From assembly GCA_030035585.1 (NCBI GenBank), contig CM057464.1, forward strand, positions 30,521,465 through 30,585,464: a stretch of DNA of 64,000 nt, given 5' to 3'. This document shows positions 46,742 through 57,240 of this stretch, piece by piece. Numbering within the stretch: position 1 is the first letter of the stretch; every line of letters begins with the position of its first letter. The position numbers were made by a program, and so were the translations under genes. Source of the DNA: Dugong dugon. Lineage: Eukaryota; Chordata; Mammalia; Sirenia; Dugongidae. The notes under the pieces are model-generated. The model was given only the letters and a program-made list of their open reading frames with translations, searched no databases and was not told where the DNA came from.

Positions 46742-47872
46742 TTTTTTTTTAATTGTACTTCAGGTGAAGGCTTACAGAACAAATAGTTTCTCATGAAACA
46801 GTAGTACACATATTGTTTTATGACATTGGTTAACAACCCCACAACATGTCAACCCTCTCCCTTCTCGACCTTTTTTTTTTTTTTTTTTTTTGGTGAAAAT
46901 ACGCTTAGCCAAAGATACACCATTTCAAAAATTTCTGCATACACAGTTCAGTGACATCGACTATGCTCTTCCAATTGTGCTACTATTATCACTTTAGATG
47001 AAGGCTTACAGAACAAAATAGTTTCTCATTTAACAGTACACATGTTGCCCTATGACAATGGCTAACAACCTCACAACACATCAACACTATCCTTACTCAA
47101 CCTTGGGTTGCCTATCACCAGCTTTCCTGTCCTCTTCTGTCTTCTGGCCCTTGTCCACGGACTGCTGTAGCTCATTAGTCCAATTTGGTTTTAAGGGGCT
47201 GTCCACTCCCCAGCTGAGCAGCGAACCTCGGAAATGACTTCACCACTGAGCTAAAAGGGGGCCATACTCTTGGGGTTTCTCCAGTCTCCTTTAGGCCAGT
47301 AAATCTGGTCTTTTTTTCTTGTGAGTTAGAATTTTGTTCTACATCCTTCTCCAGCTCTGTCCAGAACCCTCTGTTGTGATCCTGGTCAGAGCAGTCAGTG
47401 GTAGCCAGGCACCATCAAGCTGTACTGGACTCAGTCTTGTGGAGGCCTTGGTACTTGCAGTCCATTAGTCCTTTGGACTAATTTTTTCCATGTATCTTGT
47501 ATCTCTTCATTCTCCGTTGCTCCCGAAGGGATGAGACAAGTGGAGTATCTTAGATGGCTGCTCACAGGCTTTTAAGACCCCAGACGCTACTTACTGAGGT
47601 AGAATGTAGAACATTGTCTTTATAAACTGTGTTATGCCAATTGAGCTTGATGTTCCCCAAGACCATGGTCCCCACAGTCCTCCAGCCAGCAATTCAGTCG
47701 CTCAGGGAGTTTGGATGTGTCTATGGAGCTTCCGTGACCTTTCTTTGTACAAGTTGTGCTAGTTTCCCCTGTATTGCGTACTGTCTCACCCTTCACCCAA
47801 GATACCACTTATCTATTGCCTATTTAGTTTTTCCTCCCCACCCCTCCTATCCCTGGTAACCAACAAAGATTG
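46742..47872 (-). repeat. L1-D 3'UTR with duplicated terminal unit
   Basis: As in L1-A, two copies of the terminal unit occur, one from 46742 and one from about 46992. A T-run of about 22 bases (46871-46892) separates parts of the first unit. Unit order and junctions match L1-A and L1-E. Confidence 0.75.
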
Positions 47873-50800
47873 TTACATTTTGTGTGTGAACTTTTTCATG
47901 GGTTTTGACAATAGAGGTCTCATACAATATTTGTCCTTTTGTGATTGACTTATTTCACTCAGCATAATGTCCTCCAGTTTCATCCATGTTATGAGATGCT
48001 TCACAGATTCATCATTGTTCTTTCTCGTTGCATAGTACTCCATTGTGTGTATGTACCATAGTTTGTTTATCCATTCATCTGTTGATGGGCATCTAGGTTG
48101 TTTCCATCTTTTTGATATTGTGAACAATGCTGCCATGTCTATTCAAGTGTGTGTGCACATGTCTATTCGAGTGACAACTCTTATTTCTCCAGGATAGGTT
48201 CCTAAGAGAGGGATTGCTGGATCGTATGGTTTTTCTATTTCTAGTTTTCTAAGGAAGCACCATATCATTTTCCAAAATGGTTGTATCATTTTGCATTCCC
48301 ACCAGCAGTGCACAAGAGTTCTGATCTCCCTGCAGCCCCTCCAACACTTGTTATTTCTAGTATTTTTGATTCGTGCCAGTAATGCTGGTGAGATGGTATC
48401 TCATTGTGTTTTTAATTTGCATTTCTCTAATGGCTAGTGATCACGAGCATTTCCTCACGTGTCTGTTGGTCACTTGAATGTCTTTGTTGAAGTGTCTATA
48501 CATTTCCTTTACCCATTTTTTAATAGGATTATTTGTCTTTTTGTTGTAGAGATGTTGGATTTTCTTGTAGATTATGGAGATTAGATCTTTGTCTGACTTG
48601 CACTGTCCAAAATTGTTTCCCAGTCTGTACGTTCTCTTTTCACTCTTTTGGTGAAGTCTTTTGAACAGCACAGTTTGATTTTTAGAAGATCCCAGTTATC
48701 TAGCTTCTCTTCTGGGGTTTGTGTGTTGATAGTTATGGTTTGTATCCTGTTAGTGCCATGCATTAAGGCCTATAGCATTGGTCCCATTTTTTCTTCTACG
48801 AGCTTTATAGTTTTTTGCTTTATATTTAGGTCTTTGATCCAATTTTAATTAGTTTTTGTATATGGCGTGAGATATCGGTCCTGTTTCATTTATTTGCAGA
48901 TGGATATCCAGTTTTGGCACCACCATTTGATAAAAAGACTGTCTTTTCCCCATTTGATGGATTTTGGGCCCTTGTCGAAGATCAGGTGACCATAGGTGGA
49001 TGGATTTACATCTGGGTTCTCAATTCTGTTCCATTGGTCAATGTATCTGTCGTTGTACCAGTACAAGGCTGTTTTGAGTACTGCAGCTGTATACTAGGTT
49101 CTGAGGTCAGGTTGTGTTAGTCCTCCAATTTCTTCTTCTTCTTCAGTAGTGCATTACTTATTCAGGGCTTCTTCCTATCTGTATAAAGTTAATGGTAAGT
49201 TTTTCCATCTCTTTGAAGAATGTTGCTGATATTTGGATCAGGTTGCATTGTATTTGTAAATTGCCTTGGGTAGAATTGTCATTTTCACAATAATGAGTTT
49301 ACCTGTCCATGAGCATGGTAGGCTTTTCCATTTATGTAGATCCTTCTGGGTTTCTTGCAGTAGTGTTTTGTAGTTTTCTTTGTATAGGTCTTTTACATCC
49401 CTGGTTAGATTTATTACTAAGTATTTTATTTTTTTAAGGGCTATTATAAATGGTATTGTTTTCCTGATTTCCTTTTCATTGTTCTCCTTATTGGTGTATA
49501 GGAATCCAACTGATTTTTGAATGTTTATCTTGTATCCTGCTACTCTGCTGAATCTTTCTATTAGTTCCAGTAGATTTCTCGTGGAGTCTTTAGGGTTTTC
49601 TATGTATAGTAACATATCATCTACAAAGAGGGAAAGTTTAACTTCTTCATTACCAGTTTGGATGCCCTTTATTTCTTTTTCTTGCCTAATTGCTCTAGCT
49701 AGAACTTCCAGCACAATGTTAAATAAGAGTGGTGATAAATGGCATCCTTGTCTTGTTCCTGTTTTCAAGGGGAATGTTTTCAGCCTCTCTCCATTAAGAA
49801 TGATGTTGGCCATTGGTTTTGCATAGATGCCCTTTATTATGTTGAGATATTTCCCTTCTATACCTATTTTATTGAGAGTTTTTATCAGGAATGGGTGTTG
49901 GACTTTGTCAAATGCATTTTCTGTGTCAATTAAGATGATCATGTGATTGTTTCCTTTCCTTTTATTTATGTGGTGGATTACATTGATTGATTTTCTAATG
50001 TTAAACCATCCTTGCATACCTGGTATGAATCCTACTTGATCATGGTGTATTATTTTCTTGATAAGATGCTGAATTCTATGGGCTAGAATTTTGTTAAGAA
50101 TTTTTGCATCTATATTCATGAGAGATATTGGTCTGTAATTTTCTTTTTTCATGGCATTTTTGAATGGTTTTGGTATCAGCGTTATGCTGGCTTCATAGAA
50201 TGAATTTGGAAGTGTTGCTTCCTTTTCTATGCTCTGAAATAGCTTGAATTGTACTGGTACAAGCTCTTCGGTAAATGTTTTGTAGAATTCTCCAGTAAAG
50301 CCATCTGGGCCAGGGCTTCTTTTGGTTGGGAGTTTTTTATTACCTTTTCAATCTCTTCTCTTGTTATGGGTCTGTTCAGATTTTCAATACCACTTTGTGG
50401 TAGTTTGTGCAGGTCGTGTGCTTCTAGAAATTTATCCATTTCCTCTAGGTTTTCAAATTTTTTGGCGTATAGTTTTTCATCATATTCTGTTATAATCCTT
50501 TTCATTTCAGTTGGGTCTGTTGTAATGTCCCCCATTTCATTTCTTATTTGGATTATTTGCATCCTCTGCTGTTTTTCTTTTGTAAGTCTGGCCAGTGGTT
50601 TGTCGATTTTGTTGATTCTTTCAAAGAACCAAAGTTTGGTTTTGTTGACTCTTTCTATTGTTTTTATGTTCTCTATTTCATTTATTTCTGCTCTGATCTT
50701 TATTATTTCCTTTCTTCTGGTGGCTCTGGGCTTTTTTTGTTGTTGTTGTTCTCTTTCCATTTAGTTGAGTTCTGTAGTTAATGTTTTGATTTTGTCCCTT

Positions 50801-51724
50801 CCTTTTATTTTGATGTGTACATCTATTGCTATAAATTATCCTCTGAGGACTGCCTTTGCTGTGTCTCAAAGATTTTGGTATGATGTGTTTTCATTCTCAT
50901 TTGATTCTAGGAATTTTTTGACTCCATCTCTGATTTCTTCTATTAGCCAGTTGTTTGTAAGCAGGGTGTTATTCAATGTCCATGTAATTGATTTTTTTTC
51001 CTTGCTCTTTCTGTTGTTAATTTCTACCTTGATGGCATTGTAGTCAGAGAAGATACTTTGTATTATCTCAATCTTTTGGAGCTTGTTGAGGATTACTCTG
51101 TGTCCTAAGATGTGGTCTATTCTGGAGAACGTTCCATGTGCATTGGAAAACAATGTGTGCTTTGTAGTTGTTGGATGCAGTGTTCTCTGTATGTCTATGA
51201 GGTCAAGTTGTCTGACTGTGCCCTTTAGTTCTTCTGTATTTTTGCTGAGTTTCTTTTTAGATGTTCTGTCCTTTATGAGAGTGGTATGTTGAAGTCTCCT
51301 GTTATTATTGTGGAACTGTCAGTTTCTCTTTTCAGTGCTGTTAGAGTTTATGTATTTTTGAAGCACTGTCGTTGGGTGTGTAGATGTTTATTATGGTTAT
51401 GTCTTCATGATGAATTGTCCCCTTAAATATTGTATAGTGTCCTTCTTTGTCTTTTACAGTGGATTTTGTTTTAAAGTCTATTTTATCTGACATTAGTATT
51501 GCCACTCCTGCACTTCTTTGGTAGTTGTTAGCTTGATATATTTTTTTCCAACCTTTGACTTTTAATAAATTCACATCTTTGTTTCTAAGGTGTGTCCCTT
51601 GTAGACAGCATATTGATGGATTCTGTTTTCTTATCCATTCTGTCACTCTCCATCTCTTTATGGGTGCATTGAGTCCATTTACATTAAGTGTAATTATTGA
51701 TAGATGTGAGTATGTTGCTGTTAT
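47873..51724 (-). pseudogene. L1-D ORF2 remnant
   Basis: The position of the start codon (51722-51724 by alignment with L1-A) reads ATA instead of ATG. The endonuclease part is open at 51341-51646 (SICCLQGTHLRNKDVNLLKV). The reverse transcriptase is open for 304 codons (49238-50152) and includes [20 protein letters not shown] and [20 protein letters not shown]. The catalytic motif is FVDD, so both Asp residues remain but the preceding Ala is Val. The C-terminal part ([20 protein letters not shown]) ends at 47873. It is the best preserved ORF2 in the window, but at least six frame breaks remain. Confidence 0.87.
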
Positions 51725-52145
51725 TTTGTAGTACTTTTTTTTGTGGTGCTGACGTTTTCTTTGTTCTTCTTACTCTCTTGTGCTGAGTTACTTTTGTTTG
51801 TGAATTTTTTTTCCATTTCTTTTGTTTTTGTAGGTTTTGTTTTTGCTGAGACTTTATTATTTCCTCTTTTTTTATGAGTATGTTTGTTAACTTTCTTTGT
51901 GGTTACCATGAATTTTACCCTTATCTTTCTAAGTTTGAAGCAGTCTACCATTACTTGGTATCGCCTTGCCTTCCTCTCCATTAGAAAGTTCTGTACCTAT
52001 GCTGTTTATTCCCTCTTTTATTGTTTTGATGTTGTTGTCATTTACTGATTAACTGCTCTGATTCCCTGTTGTATTTCTTTTGGTTTTGGATAATCCTCAA
52101 GAGTTCATTTCCTAGATTGTTATCTTGCTGGTACGATCCTGCATC

Positions 52146-53184
52146 CTAGGTTCTGCCTGTGAGCTGAAGTTTTTTGTTCTCAGACTGAAGAACTCCCTTT
52201 AATAATTCCTATAAGTTTGGTTTAGTTTTTACATATTCCCTTAATTTCTGTTTATCTGAAAATGACACAATTTCACCATCATATCTGAACAAGAGTTTTG
52301 CAGGATATATTATTCTTGGCTGGCAATTTTTTTCTTTCAAGGTTTTATATATGTCATCCCATTGCCTTCTTGCCTGCATGGTTTCTGCCGAATAATCTGA
52401 ACTTAGTCATATTGTTTTTCCTTTGTATGTGACTTCCTGTTTTTCAGAAGCTGGTCTCAGGATTCTTTGTTTGTCTTTGGTTTTGGTGAGTGTGGTTATG
52501 ATATGCCTTGGTGATTTTCTTTTGGGGTCTATCCTATATGGGGTTCGTTGATCTTCTTGGATGGCCAGCTTTATCTTTCATGATATTGAGGAAGTTTTCT
52601 GTCAGCAGTTCTTTAATAATCCTCTCTGTGTTTTCTGTTTTCTCTCCGTGTTCTGGAACTCCAATCCCTTGAAAATTTTTGCTTTTGATTGTATCCCACA
52701 TAACCCTCAGCGTCTCTTCATTTTTCTTTGTTCTTTTTTCTGAGTTTTCCTCAAACAGAGTTGTATCCAAGTGTTTGTCTTCAATTCCACTGATCCTGTC
52801 ATCCCCCATTTCAAATCTGCTTCTCAGCCCTTCTATGACACTGTCCATTTCTGAAATCTTGTTGCTTATCTTTTAGATTTCTAATTGTTGTTTTTGTATA
52901 ATTTCTAGTTGTGAATTTATTTTAGTATTTTGTTCCTGCATTATTTTCCTGAATTCTTCCCATTTTTTGTCTGTATTTTCCATGAATTTGTCTAGGTTTT
53001 CCTCATTTTTGTCTGCTTTTTGCTTCAGCTCTTGGAGAATTCTGAGTATTAGAGATTTGAGTTCCCTACCAGGTAGTTCTAGTGCCTTCTGGAAAGTCAT
53101 CTGTGTTTTATTTTGAACACCTACTGGAACCATCTTGTCCTGTTTTTGTAAATGTTTTGATATTGTCTGCTGTCTTCGGGGCAT
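52146..53184 (-). pseudogene. L1-D ORF1 remnant
   Basis: It starts MPRRQQTISKHLQKQDKMVP at 53184. The first 103 codons are open and hold a Lys/Glu-rich coiled coil (MENTDKKWEEFRKIMQEQNT). A second piece (52534-52848) carries the RRM start (NEETLRVMWDTIKSKNFQGI). The usual stop is lost and the C-terminal end reads through to TAG at 52146-52148. The N-terminus is unlike that of L1-B/C. Confidence 0.83.
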
Positions 53185-54802
53185 TCAGTAGTTATTTTTC
53201 TAGTTTATTGATTGTAGATTTTTTGTTTCGTCCCTTTTTGTTTTTTAATTTAGCTATGTCTCACCAGGTGGGCTGTGTGTTCTTTGAGCTTTGCTCATCT
53301 GTGGGCAGAATACTTTTCACCTACTTTTCCAATTGGCAGGGTCAGTCACTCAGATATGGTACGGCAGGGCAGGTCTAGCTGAAGATGAGTTACTGGGACA
53401 GGTTGTTTGTGGCACTTACTACAGCCACCAGGGTGGGTCGGTAATCAGTGCAGGGCAGGTTCTGTTAGGCCATGCCTGTGCTGCTTGGTGGTGTGATGTT
53501 AAGCACACAGTGTAGGTAGGCAGGATGTAGCGGGGAGATTGTTATGTGTAGAGCTAAGATGGATATGGGAGACAGGAGAGAGGAACAGGAGCCAAAAATG
53601 TACAACAAACAAAAAAGAATGCTAGGGGAGCTTGCTGTTGGAGTGGAGATGAGAGACTACTAAATGGAGAAAAACAGAAAAGGGAAGAGGAAGAAAAGAA
53701 AAGAAAAGAATGAATAAATAAAAATCAGAAAGGGAAAAGAACAGCAAAGTTCCCAGGGATCCCACCAGTGCGGCTATGAGGTCTGGGGAAGTTGTTCTCA
53801 GGTGTTGCAGTACCTCCTGGCTAGAAGGTATACAACACCAGGTATTCAGGGAGCAGAAAGAGAAGGAAGATATAGAGACATAAGAAACTGAGTAATGAAG
53901 ACAGACAAAAAGGGAAAAAGAGGGAAAACAAAACAAAACACTTTAAAAAAAAAAAAGAAAACAAGAAAAGTCCCCCAAAAAACAGGAAAAAAAAAATGGA
54001 AAAAATGCTCTCAGGGATCCCTCTGCACATCTGTGTATGCCAAGGAGGTAGATTCCAAACCACGCAGCACCATCTGGCCATAACGGGCTCCCAACTCAAG
54101 AAAAGGAAAAGAAAACAAACAAACAATTCAAAACAAACAAACGAACCAAAGCCCCGGGATCCCACCAGCATGGTAGCCCATACTGGGAAGCAGTTCCACT
54201 CTCGAACAGAGCTCCCCCGCCCCTCAAGAAGAAGTAAGATGGTGCACGGAGCCAGGTGTTTGAGCGAAAGGAGGGGAGGTTGTGAGAGGTAAGGAGGAAA
54301 TTAAAAGAACCGTAAAAAAGCAACACCAGTAGCCAACAAATGGCACTCAGAGAGTCAGCCCGTTTGGGTGGGTCGAATCCAAGCAGCTGGTGCTTCCCGG
54401 ACAAGAGATTATGGCCGCGGGAAACAGAGGAGGCCAATTGTGGGTGAAGAAGGGTGGGGGATGGGAAAGCGTATATTGCAAATTACTGGTAGTTTTGTCT
54501 CCCTCTGGAAGCTCCGTGAAGCTGCTTTCTTGTACCACCTGTTTGCTGATCTCGGATATGAGTCCAACATGGCGGATCCCTGCTGCGTTAGCTGATAGGG
54601 GACCTCTGCATGAATCTCTCCTCTCTCTCCGTTCTCTGTCAGTTTTCTCATTCCAACTCGTGCTTGGCTGAGTTCTTTATCTCTTCATTTGATGTTTTAG
54701 GGTTTCAGGATTGTTGTTTTCTCTGTTCAGCTTAGTTTTTCGGATCTTTTCTATGGAGGGACGGCGTGGTGCTTCTGCCTAGAGTGCCAGTTTGCCAGTA
54801 GT
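53185..54802 (-). promoter_or_regulatory. L1-D 5'UTR with recurring GGATCC blocks
   Basis: About 1.6 kb closely related to the 5'UTR of L1-A. GGATCCCACCAG recurs at 53758 and 54158, and GGATCCCTCTGC at 54016. A minus-strand frame starting MLVGS (53821-54171) has a counterpart starting MLVGS in L1-A, but its Phe/Leu-rich composition follows the T-rich strand. I do not call it a gene. Confidence 0.65.
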
Positions 54803-54991
54803 CTGCATTTACGTTTTCTTACCCTAATATCCAATCTTTGGATGACTGAATAATTAGGACATGTTCTAAAACTTAAAACTAATATAAAACAACAAGCAAA
54901 ATGTTCTATAGCGACAAAAGGAGATAATGAAAATTAACATTTTTAAAAAATTCTTAACTGTAGCTAAAATTGTACTTGGCTAAAGGACAAT

Positions 54992-55156
54992 TAAAAAAAA
55001 AAAACCCATTGCCATCGAGTCAATTCCAACTCATAGGGACCCTATAGGATAGAGTAGAACTGCCCCAGAGGGTTTCCATGGAGCAGCTGGTGGATTCAAA
55101 ATGCCAGTCTTTTGATTAGCAGCTGTAGCACTTAACCACTATGCCACCAGGGCTCC
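54992..55156 (-). mobile_element. AfroSINE
   Basis: Tail CCATTGCCATCGAGTCAATT at the left, head CTTAACCACTATGCCACCAG at the right. It lacks about 40 bases of the middle compared with 34728-34933. Confidence 0.88.
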
Positions 55157-55284
55157 ATTAGAGCCTGTTTATTCTAAATACAGCAGTGAATATTTTACAC
55201 AATATCATTGCTAACCTAGCTTCAGCCAAGTTAACTGTGAACAACTGTCACAGCTAAGGAGAAAGTAATGAGTTAAATTTCAGT

Positions 55285-55440
55285 TCAGCATAGTGCATAG
55301 TATTTGGGCTCTCGAATCAGAGTGCCTGCGTTACAATCTTGGCTCCACCAAAGAGACCCTAGGCAAGCTGGTTAACCACTCTGAGCTTCCCTTTCTCATC
55401 TGTAAAATGGGACAAATAATAATAATAATGTGTTTCTTAA
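55285..55440 (+). mobile_element. MIR SINE, left part
   Basis: GGGCTCTCGAATCAGAGTGC, then AATCTTGGCTCCACCAAAGA, then CTCATCTGTAAAATGGGACA are in MIR order. The MIR tail resumes at 55888, so a segment of about 450 bp was inserted between. Confidence 0.85.
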
Positions 55441-55887
55441 GTAAGGTTTGGTGCACTACTGGGTAAATCTCAAAATGTCAGTGGCTTAACCAAAAAAAAG
55501 CATTATTTGTAGCTCTCATCACAGTCTAATATGTGTCTCTGGTTGGATGGCTCTCTTCCAAGTTGGCTCCTTTTATCTTGTGACTCCATCTTCTTTAATG
55601 TGTAGCTCCCAAAGACGCTGTTGTGTATGTGTGTGTTGGGGGTGGTGGGGGTGGGGGGGGGGTGGCAGCTCCATTCCAGCCAGCTGGATATAGAAAAGAG
55701 CATAGGCGAGTACACATGAAAGCTGTATATAGGCTCAGACTGGAAATAGAAAATATCACACCTGTCTACAGTACATGGGTCTAAAGTCAGTTCCAAAGCC
55801 ACAGGTAACTGCAAAAAAGGTGTGAAATGTAGTCAGAAGAAAATAAACCAGATTCTGGTGAATGCCCAGCCATCTCTACCAGAAACA
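55441..55887. mobile_element. Unclassified old repeat inserted in a MIR
   Basis: The segment interrupts a MIR. It includes CTCAAAATGTCAGTGGCTTA and CACAGGTAACTGCAAAAAAG, which recall an old mammalian interspersed repeat that I cannot name. It carries a G-rich run at 55638-55665. I did not find clear terminal repeats. Confidence 0.4.
55638..55665 (+). repeat. G-rich tract, possible G-quadruplex
   Basis: Four or more runs of G (5, 5 and at least 9 bases, separated by T or TGGT) fit the pattern for intramolecular quadruplex folding on the plus strand. It may simply be a microsatellite. Confidence 0.6.
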
Positions 55888-55965
55888 TATACCTCAAGGG
55901 TTGTTGTGAGATTTATATGGATTAAAACATGTAAAGCACTTAGAATTAATGTCTTGCAACATTAT
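55888..55965 (+). mobile_element. MIR SINE, right part
   Basis: CTCAAGGGTTGTTGTGAGAT followed by AAACATGTAAAGCACTTAGA is the MIR tail, in the same orientation as 55285-55440. Confidence 0.85.
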
Positions 55966-56453
55966 GATTATCAGCCATTTTTTTACATTGTTTATAATTT
56001 TCATAATCTCAGGTGCTAGCTGTCTTTTCATAATCCATTCTAAAATGTCAGGCTTCTACAAACAAGAAGATAGATCAGACTCTTTACTCAGTTTACTACC
56101 CAGGAGAACAAGTTGCCTAAAATATAACTGGAAAGTCAATTAGCAAGGTATTCTCCCAGCAGCTTAGCTCTTAGTGTTTTAGAGAGACTTATCCACCCTG
56201 ATCAATTCAAGAAGATGCAATATAGTTAAATATTTATATGAAAATCTAGCCAGAGTCACATGAACCCTTCAACTCAACAAAATGGAAAACTCCACTCTGC
56301 TCCTATTATCTCTGCTCTTAGATTCCAAATTATTTCTCTTAGTTGGTAATACCCAAAATAGATACGTCATTCATTGGCATTTTTCATCAGAATTGGCTTT
56401 GATTGTGGCATATATTTTTTACCCAATTGTTTATTACTTCTGTACCACTATTT

Positions 56454-56497
56454 GAGATTGAAAAGGAATAAAATGAGGACTGAGATGCTTACTTATA
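56454..56497. repeat. Exact 44-bp direct repeat, copy 1
   Basis: The 44-base string beginning GAGATTGAAAAGGAATAAAA is identical to 58087-58130. I do not recognise it as part of a repeat family. Confidence 0.9.
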
Positions 56498-56548
56498 TTT
56501 TTTCTGTCATATCTCCCTATATTGAATTTTATACTTTGAGGGCATAGA

Positions 56549-56582
56549 TGATAGATAGATAAGATAGATAGATAGATAAATA
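56549..56582. repeat. (GATA)n microsatellite
   Basis: About eight GATA units with one AAGATA interruption, next to the non-autonomous RTE copy. Confidence 0.85.
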
Positions 56583-56588
56583 GTATTA

Positions 56589-57240
56589 GCTGCTGTTGGT
56601 TCACTCTGATTCATGGCGACCTTAAGTACAACAGAACAAAACATTGCCTGCATCATCATCCTTATGATTGTCATCATGATTCAGTTAATCATTGCATCTA
56701 CCATATTTTAATGTAAATAACATGTATCTTCTACGTTTGTTTGCCAACTATGCAATCCCCCTGTGAGGTATTTTTGTAAGCATGCTATGCTAATTTTTTT
56801 TACAGCAACATGTAAAAAAAATTGGCATAGTGGAGTGTATGAAAATACCTCATGGAGGAAGGGCATGGTTGGCAAAGAATAGTAGAAAGTACACATTATT
56901 TGTATAAAAATATGATATTGTGCCAATCCATCTCACCAAGGGTCTCGCTGACCCTACATTTTACCAAACATGATGTCCTCCTCTGACAATTGATCCCTGA
57001 TGACATGTCTAAAGCAAACTGGTTGGACAATACTCTGTGTGATCCATAAAATTTTCATTGGCTAATTTTCAGAAGTAGAATGTCAGGTCTGTCTTCCTAG
57101 TCTGGAAGCTCTGCTGAAACCTGTCCACCATAGGTGATTAGGTGATCCTGCCGGTATTTGAAATACCAGTGGCATAGCTTCTAATATCACAGCAACACGT
57201 GACTCACCACAGTACAACAAACTGACAAATGCGTGGTGAT
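56589..57240 (-). mobile_element. Non-autonomous RTE copy (internally deleted) with nested palindrome
   Basis: The plus strand begins with the RTE 3' end (TTCACTCTGATTCATGGCGA), passes from GATCCCTGATGACATGTCTA through a short linker into RTE 5'UTR sequence (TTTTCATTGGCTAATTTTCA), and ends at GACAAATGCGTGG. The whole coding region is missing. The composite SINE at 33461-33808 has the same internal junction, so this is a family of deletion derivatives. A palindromic element (56706-56910) was inserted into it. Confidence 0.8.
56706..56910. mobile_element. Palindromic MITE-like element
   Basis: Two arms of about 99-100 bases (56706-56804 and 56811-56910) are imperfect inverted repeats around a six-base centre (GCAACA). 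The two arms share strings such as TAATTTTTTTTACA or its complement. TA dinucleotides flank it (56704-56705 and 56911-56912), and RTE sequence lies on both sides, so it is an insertion. This fits a mariner-type MITE with a TA duplication. I do not recognise the family. Confidence 0.7.

Larger units (their letters stand above)
46742..54802 (-). mobile_element. L1-D: full-length LINE-1, A/D type
   Basis: On the minus strand the order is 5'UTR (about 53185-54802), ORF1 (52146-53184), spacer, ORF2 (47873-51724) and 3'UTR (46742-47872). Imperfect duplications flank it, TGCATTAACCTTTT at 46728-46741 and TGCATTTACGTTTT at 54803-54816 (12 of 14 match), so the 5' end is complete. It has the longest ORF2 stretch in the window, 304 codons at 49238-50152. 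It is inactive: the ORF2 start codon is changed and both ORFs are broken. Confidence 0.9.

Noticed and set aside
56549-56582. A regulatory cluster of GATA sites
   Set aside because: It is a simple (GATA)n microsatellite beside a repeat, with no other sign of regulation.
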